Below are positions 1 to 7,599 of a stretch of DNA of 64,000 nucleotides, one piece after another. Numbering within the stretch: the first letter of the stretch is position 1; each line of letters starts with the position of its first letter. The stretch is from an uncultured Flavobacteriaceae bacterium (GTDB taxonomy: Bacteria > Bacteroidota > Bacteroidia > Flavobacteriales > Flavobacteriaceae), in assembly GCA_947494565.1 (NCBI GenBank), contig CANLVG010000003.1:248001-312000 (forward strand). The letters are read 5' to 3'. Both the position numbers and the translations under genes were made by a program. A model generated the notes under the pieces. It searched no databases, had not been told where the DNA came from, and saw only the letters and a program-made list of their open reading frames with translations.

Positions 1-818
1 AAAATTGCAGGCTCCTTGCCATTATCCGTAATTGCCACAATATGGTTGTAAACATCTGAGACATCTAGGGGGTCTATTCTTAGAATCTCATCGTTGTCTT
101 TTATCCTGTAGTTTTGTTCAATTGTTCGTAAAAACTCCCAACCTCTTTGATAAAATTCATTACTTGGCGGACAAGGGAAGAAAAAAGTAACTGGAATGCT
201 ACCATATTTATCCTTAAGAAGTCTAGATAATCCAAAAGGGATAAAACCAACTCCAACCATTGCATGTTTAGGTTCCGGTTCAGGGTATAGAATCTCACCA
301 AATAATGGTATGTTTCCCCATGGCTCTGGATCTTCTGAAAGTGGTTTATTGGTATATTTTAGAGCACTGCCATAAGTAATTATGAGGTTTTGAATCTTGG
401 AAGATTTGATACAAAGCTTTATTAACGGGAAAAAGAATCTTTTAGGAAGGCAAGAGATGTCGATGATTATACTTGAGCTAGAAGATTCAATAAAGGACTC
501 TATAGTGTCAACCATGGCACTACTTTTCCCAAGTAAGTCAACCTCGGAGATATTTAAATTAATACCCTTTAACAAATTTTGAAGTTCTACTTCATTTATT
601 TGCATTTTACTGTTGATAGTATCCGAGTATTCGGAGATTGGGTCATTTATCTTAACAAAACTGTGGCCGTTTAGTAATTTTAAACTAAGTAGTTTTTCAA
701 TTACACCTGTACAACGATCTTCAAATGATATGCATCCAAATAAGTCCCAGCTATCAACATTTAACTTGCCAACTAGCCAATCTAGATCGCCCCATGGTTT
801 GAAATGTGAGTAGCCCAT
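1..818 (-). CDS. Unrecognised protein, last visible gene of the methyltransferase/PRTase/ATPase operon (partial, runs off the left edge)
   Basis: An open frame begins at the ATG at 818-816 and continues without a stop to position 1, giving about 272 residues of a longer protein. It starts 11 bases after the stop of the ATPase gene, so it is almost certainly co-transcribed with it. The sequence alternates beta and alpha stretches in a Rossmann-like way: a hydrophobic strand ending IIIDIS (about 116-121) followed by CLPKRFFFP, a second strand LIITYG (about 145-150), and VGVGFIPFG (about 188-196). No catalytic motif was recognised and no family is assigned. Given its neighbours it could be an effector or sensor of a conflict system, but this is inference. 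The C-terminus is outside the window. Confidence 0.85.
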   Translation of the reverse strand, partial: MGYSHFKPWGDLDWLVGKLNVDSWDLFGCISFEDRCTGVIEKLLSLKLLNGHSFVKINDPISEYSDTINSKMQINEVELQNLLKGINLNISEVDLLGKSSAMVDTIESFIESSSSSIIIDISCLPKRFFFPLIKLCIKSSKIQNLIITYGSALKYTNKPLSEDPEPWGNIPLFGEILYPEPEPKHAMVGVGFIPFGLSRLLKDKYGSIPVTFFFPCPPSNEFYQRGWEFLRTIEQNYRIKDNDEILRIDPLDVSDVYNHIVAITDNGKEPAI

Positions 819-829
819 AAAAACGTGTT

Positions 830-2842
830 CTAAATGTCAAGTTTTATTTGGTTATTTCTCACATCCCCTACAGATTTCCTTAACGATAATTCTTTTCTTG
901 TAAAGGCCTCACTTTTTAAAAGCCACTCTCTGACCTCATCTACTTTTATATAGTATGGTTCTTTTGTATGAGCACTTGGAATTCTAAAATAAGGCGAGAG
1001 AATTTTACTCAAATGCCATTTGATACGTTTTCCTTCCTTCTTTGACCTACTAGTATGTTCTCCATGGTCTAAATCCCCATAATCTGAGGCTTCCCTTAAA
1101 AATTGATTCACCAAAGAGTCTGATTCAATGTCATCTTTCTTAAGTGAAAAACCGTTGTGTCCTGGATAGGTCATAGAGTCATCACTGGAAAGCTTTTCAT
1201 AAAAGAAATTACCTAGGTATCGAATGAACTTTTTTCTACGATCCCCACCGCTTTCTTGACTGATATCTTCAAACCAGTAGTAACTTGCTTTTTCTATTCC
1301 CATAGATTGTATTTCTTTTTCAATTGTTGGGGTTAGATTATTATCCACTCCATATTGGTTATTTTTTAGCCAAGCATCCCAAATATATTTGGACAAATAA
1401 ATAAAGGCCAATATGCTTCCACCACTTAGATCAATTAAATTAGCATAACCTGACCAATGCAATCTTTGCTTGTTTCTAGACGCAATCTGCATTAGTGCTT
1501 GTTCAATCCTTTCTTTACGCCACCATTTCTTCCTTTCCCAAGGAAAGTCCTCTTTAGGAATGTTGTAGACTATATCACCCTTATCCTTTTGTAGAGACCA
1601 TGCTTCAGCCAATTTTGCCGATAAAACACTTTTTTTAAGCAGACTAGTTATAAACACCTTCCAGTTATTTGGCCATTCATCTCTAAAGTTTATAACTTTT
1701 TGCTTTGAAGAATCACTTCTTATATAAAACTCTTCAATTAGTTCGTTGGGTTTAAGGCTCGAACCATATACATATTTAATCAAACTTTTGGTATTGGCGG
1801 GAACACGATATCCTGCAAATAGTAATCTCTTTCTAAAAATATCTTCTGAAAATTTGGGAAAGAGGGTTCTTCTATTTTCACTTCTTTTGAAAAATTGTTC
1901 TATCGATATCTCATTATAGTCACGTTTTCTCTCAAGATTAGCATTGGTTCCGTAAATCAATTTGTTTTTTTTGGTCCAGGCAAAGTCCCTTGTTCCTATT
2001 TTATAAGAAATGCTAAAATCTCTCATTCCTAGTAACTTATGTACAATCTCCTGATACTTTGTGCCTATGTTGTCTGAAGAGCCATTCAGCCTCTCCAAAT
2101 CTTCGTATTGATCTAATCTTACATAGAACTCTGTGTCAACGTCTACAACTCCAGACTCCTTTAGAATCTGCACCGTTTTAATTATTGGAACACCTACTGT
2201 ACTTTTCGTATTTTTTATTTCGGCACTTAGTTCTTTTGAATTATAGTTCAGATAAGAACGGTATTCCGTGATTCTTTTGGAAAGTTCATTCTTCAACGAT
2301 TTGTAATCATTTACACCGGACAAATTACCGACCCAACATTCTTCCTTACTTAACTTAGTGGCAAAGGAGTTGAGCAAATCATTATCATAATTAATGCCTA
2401 TACTAGCTGAAAGTTTAACTTCTTGATTAAGGCATTCTATGGATTGAAAGATGTCGGAAACTATATAGTAATTTAGAAAATCTCCGAAAAAAATGGGGGC
2501 TATTTCCTCTGCTTCAAAACCATCAATTTTTATAGGCCTCTGTCCAAAATCACTAATTCCACTTCGTCTTAAGTTTATTCCAGCACCTATAAACTTGTGG
2601 TAAGCTTTGGGAATAGGAAAATCTTCACCCTGTCTAAAATATGCTACTCTTATATCGGGCTTTAGTAAGTTTAATAACATGCTTTTGCCAGTCCCAAGCA
2701 ATCCTTTCAAAATAATATGACCTGGTTGATATAGGCTTAAAGCACTTTCTACAAGAACCGGGCTAAATAATTGGACAAACTTGTTTGCTCCAATAGATTC
2801 AGTTACATATACCTCATTAAAGGGATTTATTCTATCGCTCAT
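830..2842 (-). CDS. P-loop ATPase, ORC/CDC6-like, of a putative defence operon
   Basis: This 670-residue protein carries a clear Walker A motif, GLLGTGKS, at about residues 47-54. A Walker B-like hydrophobic strand ending in acidic residues, FYVRLDQYED, lies at about 239-248. The long C-terminal part is charged and has no recognised motif. The order of elements resembles ORC/CDC6-type AAA ATPases that I recall being described next to phosphoribosyltransferase-like proteins in prokaryotic conflict systems; that family assignment is from memory and not tested. The start overlaps the stop of the upstream PRTase-like gene as ATGA, so the two are translationally coupled, and the next gene starts 11 bases downstream. 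A likely role is an NTP-driven switch or sensor for the system. Confidence 0.85.
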   Translation of the reverse strand: MSDRINPFNEVYVTESIGANKFVQLFSPVLVESALSLYQPGHIILKGLLGTGKSMLLNLLKPDIRVAYFRQGEDFPIPKAYHKFIGAGINLRRSGISDFGQRPIKIDGFEAEEIAPIFFGDFLNYYIVSDIFQSIECLNQEVKLSASIGINYDNDLLNSFATKLSKEECWVGNLSGVNDYKSLKNELSKRITEYRSYLNYNSKELSAEIKNTKSTVGVPIIKTVQILKESGVVDVDTEFYVRLDQYEDLERLNGSSDNIGTKYQEIVHKLLGMRDFSISYKIGTRDFAWTKKNKLIYGTNANLERKRDYNEISIEQFFKRSENRRTLFPKFSEDIFRKRLLFAGYRVPANTKSLIKYVYGSSLKPNELIEEFYIRSDSSKQKVINFRDEWPNNWKVFITSLLKKSVLSAKLAEAWSLQKDKGDIVYNIPKEDFPWERKKWWRKERIEQALMQIASRNKQRLHWSGYANLIDLSGGSILAFIYLSKYIWDAWLKNNQYGVDNNLTPTIEKEIQSMGIEKASYYWFEDISQESGGDRRKKFIRYLGNFFYEKLSSDDSMTYPGHNGFSLKKDDIESDSLVNQFLREASDYGDLDHGEHTSRSKKEGKRIKWHLSKILSPYFRIPSAHTKEPYYIKVDEVREWLLKSEAFTRKELSLRKSVGDVRNNQIKLDI

Positions 2843-3789
2843 CTTACATGCCTATTAAAGATTGGATACCAGTCTGAACTTGACCAAACCAATGGTAAAC
2901 TATTGTTTGGTGTATTTGTATGAAGAACTACTAAAGCCCCCATCTTTCTAAATCCAAGATGATGACCCTTGTAACCTGCCTTTTGCATCCGTGGGTGATA
3001 CTTTTTAGACAAATCATGGACTGCTTTAAAATAATCATCTTCATTATCTTCCTTTTTTTCTTCTATGAAGGAATCCGAATTTAAGCGGATCACAGGTTTA
3101 ATGCGAACATTTTTATACTTCTGTTCAAGTTCGGCAACAATCGAATCAGCTTGCGGACACATTACAATTGGTACCACTAAAAAGTTAATATTTGGAAACT
3201 CACTAGCCGCAAATTCTACTGGTTCTTTAATTTGATTTCCTGATCCAACAAAATCCTCTAGAAGAACGATGCTGTCAAATTTCATTTTTTCAATATACGC
3301 CTGAATTTTGTTTTTTGATCCGAAAGCCTTTAACGACCTCCACTCGGGTCTTTTATCAGCTCCCTTAATACCGTTAAGATGGTAGAACTGATTTATTCGC
3401 ATACTGTCCGTAATTGGACAAAACCAGACCTTGTCAATTAATCCATTGAGATTTTCATCAAATTGAGAATCGAATTGAATATCGTTTAGATCTATTATCC
3501 ATCTTATACTTATAGTATTGAATGCTATTCTATATAAGGTATCAAATTCACTTTTTCCTATGTAAAATAGTTTGGGAACTAATCTAAATAAGATTAATTG
3601 TTCATTTGGGGAGGAAACGTTTGCCAACCACTTTTCCAACCTACTAATAAAATAAGGTTTTGGGCCAATGGCGGGCTCATAATCTCCAAAAAGTTTTCTA
3701 TTAAGATAGTCTATTTGATCCCAGACGGCAATTATATCATTTTCACCAAGCGCATACCATTCATCGGCTTTCTGTTGAATTTTGTTCAT
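2839..3789 (-). CDS. Phosphoribosyltransferase-like protein (PRTase-CE type), putative effector or signalling enzyme
   Basis: The 316-residue product contains a type I phosphoribosyltransferase PRPP-binding motif: a hydrophobic strand followed by LLEDFVGSGNQ at about residues 176-186, where the paired acidic residues and the small Gly/Ser loop are the expected PRPP contacts. Before it comes a conserved-looking segment WFCPITDSMRINQFYHLNG (about 122-140). There is no signal peptide or membrane segment. It overlaps the methyltransferase gene upstream by 29 bases and the ATPase gene downstream by 4 bases (ATGA). Such PRTase-like proteins are known in operons with ATPases in predicted prokaryotic immune systems, where a toxic nucleotide- or nucleic-acid-modifying activity has been suggested. 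The substrate here is unknown. Confidence 0.8.
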   Translation of the reverse strand: MNKIQQKADEWYALGENDIIAVWDQIDYLNRKLFGDYEPAIGPKPYFISRLEKWLANVSSPNEQLILFRLVPKLFYIGKSEFDTLYRIAFNTISIRWIIDLNDIQFDSQFDENLNGLIDKVWFCPITDSMRINQFYHLNGIKGADKRPEWRSLKAFGSKNKIQAYIEKMKFDSIVLLEDFVGSGNQIKEPVEFAASEFPNINFLVVPIVMCPQADSIVAELEQKYKNVRIKPVIRLNSDSFIEEKKEDNEDDYFKAVHDLSKKYHPRMQKAGYKGHHLGFRKMGALVVLHTNTPNNSLPLVWSSSDWYPIFNRHVR

Positions 3790-4984
3790 AGAATGAGTTT
3801 AATAACACTTTTACATTTTTGGCTATAGCCTCGGCCATAATGGGCGGAACTGCATTTCCAATCATCTTAAACTGACTGTTGATTGGACCAATAAATTCAA
3901 AGTCGTCCTCAAAACTTTGTATTCTTGCAGCTTCGCGGACAGAAAACCCTCGATTTTCATTAGGATGTAAAAAATATCTGGGATTGCCAAAGTTTGTGTC
4001 AATAGTAAAAGAAGGGCTATCAAAATCAAGTCTTCTATATTTCCCATTGAAAGATCGCTTTATGTCAAAGTGGTTCGGTTCTTTTTCCAACAAATACTCT
4101 TTTCTAACTAGTTCACTTATAATTGATTTTATATCGAGTTCAGGAAACATTTCAACTAAAACATTAATATCAACAGGATCTGAATCTCCATTAGGTCGTC
4201 TTCTAATTTTTCTACGCAACTTTTGAATAGTTAAAAGAACTTTCTTCTCATTTTCAGTACAATAACCAAAGACTTCTGGTATATCCCAACTATGAACAGA
4301 TCGCTCTCCGCCCCTAACATCACTAAGTTTTTTACCTGATTCAATTCTTTTGGCAATTAAAATATCGGAACTGTTATTGGAAAAGGATTGGAATTCCTTA
4401 TTTGGTACACCGTTGATATTTGAAATGACATCTCGTAACGTTTTTTCCGATAGCTTCGGATATTTTAATTCGATGTCTCTATTTCCTTTCCAGGCATAAA
4501 GTATAACTCTTTTTCTAGTTTGTGCCAGACCGAGTTGAACCCCCTTGCAAACAGTAATTTTTGTATTGAAATTATTACTTTGCAAATACCTTATAAGGTC
4601 ATCCCAATACTTCTTATGCTTTCCACTTAAGGAACCCATCACATTTTCGGCAACAAATACCTTTGCTTTATATTTTACAGCTATTTTTCCACCCACAAGT
4701 AGTAAAGAATTTCTTGGGTCATCAAAATTTCTTAATCCAACATTTGAAAAACCCTGGCAAGGCGAACCGCTTAAAACGACATCAATTTCTTCTATTTTGT
4801 TCGGTAAATCGTCTTTTGTTAAATCATGTTTGAATACGTGATTGCCAATATTTTGACGATAAACCTCGACAACGTTTGAATCGTTATCGTAGGCACCGAT
4901 GCATTCGAAATCATTTTTCAGAAATCCTATATCAAAACCACCACAGCCTGAGAACAAGCTAATAAAAGTCGGTTTTTTATTCAT
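3761..4984 (-). CDS. DNA (cytosine-5) methyltransferase
   Basis: All core motifs of C5-cytosine methyltransferases are present in 407 residues: SAM-binding motif I FSGCGGFDIGF (about 11-21), catalytic motif IV with SPCQGFS (about 74-80, the Cys nucleophile), motif VI ENV (113-115), motif VIII QTRKR (155-159), a motif IX region with REAARIQSF, and motif X GNAVPP near the C-terminus. The protein therefore looks active. The region between motifs VIII and IX is the expected target-recognition domain; the recognised site cannot be read from sequence. It is the first gene of the leftward operon and overlaps the next gene by 29 bases. No restriction endonuclease is recognisable next to it, so it may mark self DNA for the other operon products. 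Confidence 0.95.
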   Translation of the reverse strand: MNKKPTFISLFSGCGGFDIGFLKNDFECIGAYDNDSNVVEVYRQNIGNHVFKHDLTKDDLPNKIEEIDVVLSGSPCQGFSNVGLRNFDDPRNSLLLVGGKIAVKYKAKVFVAENVMGSLSGKHKKYWDDLIRYLQSNNFNTKITVCKGVQLGLAQTRKRVILYAWKGNRDIELKYPKLSEKTLRDVISNINGVPNKEFQSFSNNSSDILIAKRIESGKKLSDVRGGERSVHSWDIPEVFGYCTENEKKVLLTIQKLRRKIRRRPNGDSDPVDINVLVEMFPELDIKSIISELVRKEYLLEKEPNHFDIKRSFNGKYRRLDFDSPSFTIDTNFGNPRYFLHPNENRGFSVREAARIQSFEDDFEFIGPINSQFKMIGNAVPPIMAEAIAKNVKVLLNSFYEQNSTESR

Positions 4985-5020
4985 TTTACAATAGTTGCGA
5001 ATTTTTGTAATCTACTTATT

Positions 5021-5028
5021 CAAAAATA
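5021..5028 (-). promoter_or_regulatory. Bacteroidota-type -7 promoter box of the methyltransferase operon
   Basis: Read on the minus strand this is TATTTTTG, which fits the TAnnTTTG consensus of the Bacteroidota primary sigma factor. It ends 36 bases before the methyltransferase ATG. No convincing -33 TTG was found at the usual distance, so the assignment rests on the -7 box and its position. Confidence 0.4.
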
Positions 5029-5169
5029 ATCTTGAAAAGAATTAGATAAAAATATGACCAATATCTTAATTTTTGGGATAGTTTTTGCCTTAATTCTTGG
5101 TTCGACACTATCTGCGACCAAAAAACCTATCAATCCCCAAATTCTTACCCCAAAACTTTGCGCGTGGAT

Positions 5170-5225
5170 CCTGTCCGGTTTTTGTAGTGTTCCGGCAGAT
5201 AAGCGTGAAGCAAAAACCGGATAGG
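5170..5225. repeat. Long inverted repeat (11 perfect bp, extended to about 15) between the defence and mobilisation operons
   Basis: TCCGGTTTTTG at 5174-5184 is the exact reverse complement of CAAAAACCGGA at 5211-5221. Pairing extends outward through G-T, T-A, C-G and C-G pairs, giving a stem of about 15 pairs with a 26-base loop. It lies just past the stop of the last mobilisation gene (5233) and before the methyltransferase promoter. No T-run follows on either strand, so a simple intrinsic terminator is doubtful. A transfer origin hairpin or protein-binding site is an alternative. Confidence 0.6.
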
Positions 5226-5232
5226 GCGCAAC

Positions 5233-5688
5233 CTACTCTTTGTTTTGGGGTTTTCGCCATTCTTGATAAAGTTCGCTTGCTTCTGGGCTGGCCTCGAGGA
5301 AGGCTTTAAAATGCGCAGTCGCTTTTCCCTCTCCCTGACCATAAGCGTTTTGCTCTAGTTTAGGGATTCGGGAGACTTTATAAACGGAGAAGCCCAGCAC
5401 CAAGAAGATACAGACCAAGAGCCCCCAAAATAGCTTAATCGACCATTTTGGAAATGTTATAGACTTTTTGATATAGTAGACCACATTCGCCATCAGTTTG
5501 TGCTGTTCCTCAACAGCTTTCCTTTGATGGTCATTGTATCTCTTCAAAATAAAGTCGATGTCCGAGGTGTCGGCCTGGACTTTATAGGTCATTAAAAACT
5601 CTTTCAATTGCTCCATTCGGTTGACCGAGTTTTCGAAGCCTTTGATTTCTTCCGTTAGCAACTCCGCTATTTCATCCAATTTTGCCAT
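5233..5688 (-). CDS. Small membrane-anchored protein of the mobilisation locus (DUF6730-like)
   Basis: The 151-residue product has a helical, charged N-terminal half (about residues 1-85) followed by one strong transmembrane segment, roughly residues 87-106 (the stretch around LFWGLLVCIFLVLGF). A short C-terminal tail contains KAFLEASPEASELYQEWRK. There is no signal peptide, so the N-terminal part is probably cytoplasmic. It follows the relaxase gene by only 4 bases and is the last gene of the mobilisation operon. Proteins of this shape are common next to relaxase genes in flavobacterial mobile elements; I recall them as DUF6730, untested here. Function is unknown. It might couple the relaxosome to the membrane, which is inference. 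Confidence 0.75.
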   Translation of the reverse strand: MAKLDEIAELLTEEIKGFENSVNRMEQLKEFLMTYKVQADTSDIDFILKRYNDHQRKAVEEQHKLMANVVYYIKKSITFPKWSIKLFWGLLVCIFLVLGFSVYKVSRIPKLEQNAYGQGEGKATAHFKAFLEASPEASELYQEWRKPQNKE

Positions 5689-5692
5689 GACA

Positions 5693-6574
5693 CTAGATTC
5701 CTATTTCAATTCCAATTCCTTTATCGATTGTCCTTTTGACAACATGTTTGATTGCTTTGGTTGCGATTTTGACTGCCAAATTTGGTGATACATTTACGGT
5801 CTTACCCAAAAGCATCATGCTTTTGTCTTGTGATACCTTTTGAACGACATTCTTATCAAATCCTATTTGCTCCGCAATCCTTCCCATTGACATTGAACGA
5901 TGCACCTCACTTCCTTTAAGGTTCTGTCCAGCAAACTCAAACCGAAATCCCTGTAACTGGTTTTGTTTGTTGATACTGGGGATGATTTTAACTGGATAAG
6001 CCTCCATGGCTTTGATATACTGGTCAAAGCTTTTAGGCCGCACCTCATTGATGACTCTATCGTGTATACGTTTGAGTATCATCCTGACCTCCTTGTTCTT
6101 GTCCAGTTTCTGCTGCTGTACTTCGCGAACCGTAGTCAGTCCCATTTGCTTGGCAACCCGTTCGGCCACCTGTTGGCTTCGTTTCCCGATAAAGCTGTCC
6201 TTGTAGGCCTGCCCTTGAAAATTGATGCGGTTCACATAGAGATGGATATGGGCGTGTTCTCTATTGCGATGTACAAAGGCAATGGCCTGGTTTTCTCGAA
6301 GCTTCATTTCCTTTAAAAAGCGTTCCGTGATTTCTTTCAGTTTCCTGTTATCAAGTTTTTTTCCATCTTCAATGGTTGGACTCAACACAAAACTCAAAGT
6401 GTTTTTCTTGCATTTGTGATTCTGCTGTTGGATGATTTTGAACTCTTGGGTAATTTGCTTTGGAGTATCCCCGGCCAAATATTGGCTATGTACGATCTCA
6501 GGTTTTTTATCCTCCCGAAGTCCATAGCCCATGGAAGCCGACGTATGCGATATGGATTTTCCCATTCCTATCAT
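5693..6574 (-). CDS. Relaxase / mobilisation nuclease (MobA/VirD2-like)
   Basis: This 293-residue protein shows the three-histidine metal-binding motif of relaxases: VHRNREHAHIHLYVNR at about 101-116, with H107, H109 and H111 as the metal ligands and the typical following Asn-Arg. A tyrosine near the N-terminus, Y17 in the stretch SMGYGLRED, is the likely strand-transfer nucleophile. It is short and holds only the nuclease domain, with no helicase or primase part, as in mobilisable elements that borrow a conjugation machine. The start overlaps the stop of the MobC-like gene as ATGA. It would nick one strand at oriT and stay covalently attached during transfer. Confidence 0.93.
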   Translation of the reverse strand: MIGMGKSISHTSASMGYGLREDKKPEIVHSQYLAGDTPKQITQEFKIIQQQNHKCKKNTLSFVLSPTIEDGKKLDNRKLKEITERFLKEMKLRENQAIAFVHRNREHAHIHLYVNRINFQGQAYKDSFIGKRSQQVAERVAKQMGLTTVREVQQQKLDKNKEVRMILKRIHDRVINEVRPKSFDQYIKAMEAYPVKIIPSINKQNQLQGFRFEFAGQNLKGSEVHRSMSMGRIAEQIGFDKNVVQKVSQDKSMMLLGKTVNVSPNLAVKIATKAIKHVVKRTIDKGIGIEIGI

Positions 6575-6867
6575 TTTCTGAAATTCAAAAGATGTTGTCG
6601 TATTTCATTTGCTAGTTTGACCACTTCATCAGCCAGTTTCGGATTCCGTTTTCGGAACATATTCCCGACAAGTTTAAAATTGTTTTGATACTTGGAGAGC
6701 ATTTTATAAATCTCAATATGTTCTTCCGATAGCCGTTCAATAATTCTATCATCAAAGGCAGCCCGACGACAATATTCACTTATGGAAAGTCCGCTCTTTT
6801 TGGCTTTGACCCTAAGCAGTTTCTTCTCATAAATGGAACATCGAAATTGTACGAACTCCTTTTTCAC
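6571..6867 (-). CDS. MobC-like mobilisation accessory protein
   Basis: The 98-residue basic protein begins with a ribbon-helix-helix-like part (FVQFRCSIYEKKLLRVKAKKSGLS, residues 5-28, then ISEYCRRAAFD), typical of relaxosome accessory DNA-binding proteins. The C-terminal half is helical and contains FKLVGNMFRKRNPK, matching the MobC pattern in which an Asn-rich segment precedes the last helix. It is translated just before the relaxase with a 4-base overlap. It probably binds next to oriT, helps melt the strands, and may repress its own operon. The candidate oriT repeats lie 100 to 160 bases upstream. Confidence 0.85.
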   Translation of the reverse strand: MKKEFVQFRCSIYEKKLLRVKAKKSGLSISEYCRRAAFDDRIIERLSEEHIEIYKMLSKYQNNFKLVGNMFRKRNPKLADEVVKLANEIRQHLLNFRK

Positions 6868-6969
6868 TTTAAGTATTATCTTCTGTTATATCGAAAGATT
6901 TTTTTAATAAATCTTAATTGAAATTCTATTTTAAATAACATATCGGAAACCCAATTAACAGTTCCGATC

Positions 6970-7023
6970 TTTTGCGACCGAAGGGAGCAAAAGCAAGATT
7001 TGTCATGACAATGACACATCTTG
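6970..7023. other. Candidate origin of transfer: two inverted repeats upstream of the mobilisation genes
   Basis: Two inverted repeats lie side by side. TTTTGC (6970-6975) pairs with GCAAAA (6987-6992) across an 11-base loop. CAAGATTTGTCAT (6994-7006) pairs with ATGACACATCTTG (7011-7023) across the 4-base loop GACA, with 12 of 13 positions complementary. They sit in the 298-base gene-free stretch 6868-7165, upstream of mobC, where oriT sites usually lie. The nic site cannot be pinpointed. The rest of this gap is AT-rich and showed nothing else. Confidence 0.5.
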
Positions 7024-7165
7024 AATTCTTACTCAGACGCAATTATTAGTACTGTTTTCATTCTTCTTACTTCTCCCTATCCATAAAAATTTAATCATGT
7101 ATTATCATCTAAATATTTAGTGCAGAAAGAGTATTTCATTATGATTTATAAAGTCATTTACAAAT

Positions 7166-7453
7166 CTAAACCAGTCTATTTTTAAAGGTGTATTCCAATG
7201 CTTCTTTCTCAATTTCAGTTTTTGATTTTCTACGATTTTGCAGTAACCAAATATTAAGTTTGGCCTTCTCAAAAAACAGCATTTTACCGTTGGGTTTGGA
7301 GTGGGGGATTTCCCTTGCTGCAGTTAACTTATAGAGGTAGCTCCGTGATATACCTGTGTATTCACAAGCTTCCTCAAATGTTAGTACTTCTTTATTCGCC
7401 ACTAATAAGCGTTCGATTCGGCCGAGTCGTTCTTCTAATTCCAGATAGTCCAT
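7166..7453 (-). CDS. Excisionase-family helix-turn-helix DNA-binding protein
   Basis: The product (95 residues from the ATG at 7453; a GTG ten codons upstream at 7483 is also possible) has a short N-terminal coiled-coil-like helix (LEERLGRIERLL). A MerR/excisionase-type helix-turn-helix follows: LTFEEACEYTGISRSYLYKL, then a wing REIPHSKPNGKMLFF and a recognition of WLLQNRR. This is the usual helix_turn_helix_17 layout found in Bacteroidota mobile elements, where it acts as a directionality factor for the integrase or as a regulator of excision and transfer genes. A tyrosine recombinase is present in the same island at 21850-22986. The inverted repeat at 7547-7570, just upstream, may be its operator. 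Confidence 0.85.
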   Translation of the reverse strand: MDYLELEERLGRIERLLVANKEVLTFEEACEYTGISRSYLYKLTAAREIPHSKPNGKMLFFEKAKLNIWLLQNRRKSKTEIEKEALEYTFKNRLV

Positions 7454-7546
7454 TTCCTTCAAATTTTGGATTAAACAATGCACAAAAGCTTTTGTTCTTA
7501 TTATTAGAATTCTGGTGCTAAACTAGTATAGGAAGTAAAGGGAAAT

Positions 7547-7570
7547 GTGTGCAATTCATGCAATGCACAC
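7547..7570. promoter_or_regulatory. Inverted repeat upstream of the excisionase-like gene
   Basis: GTGTGCA (7547-7553) is the exact reverse complement of TGCACAC (7564-7570) with a 10-base spacer. It lies between the end of the membrane-protein gene (7600) and the start of the HTH gene (7453). It could be an operator for the HTH protein or a weak hairpin at the end of the upstream transcript; no T-run supports a terminator. Confidence 0.4.
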
Positions 7571-7599
7571 GGAATTAGGAAAAATGCAAGCAAACGAAG

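Noticed and set aside
5097-5309. 70-codon open frame on the plus strand over the hairpin region
   Set aside because: It overlaps the opposite-strand mobilisation gene and the inverted repeat, its translation has no domain and looks compositional.
6868-7165. Possible tRNA or small gene in the gap upstream of mobC
   Set aside because: No cloverleaf with a CCA-type acceptor could be traced and no open frame of useful length exists; only the inverted repeats stand out.
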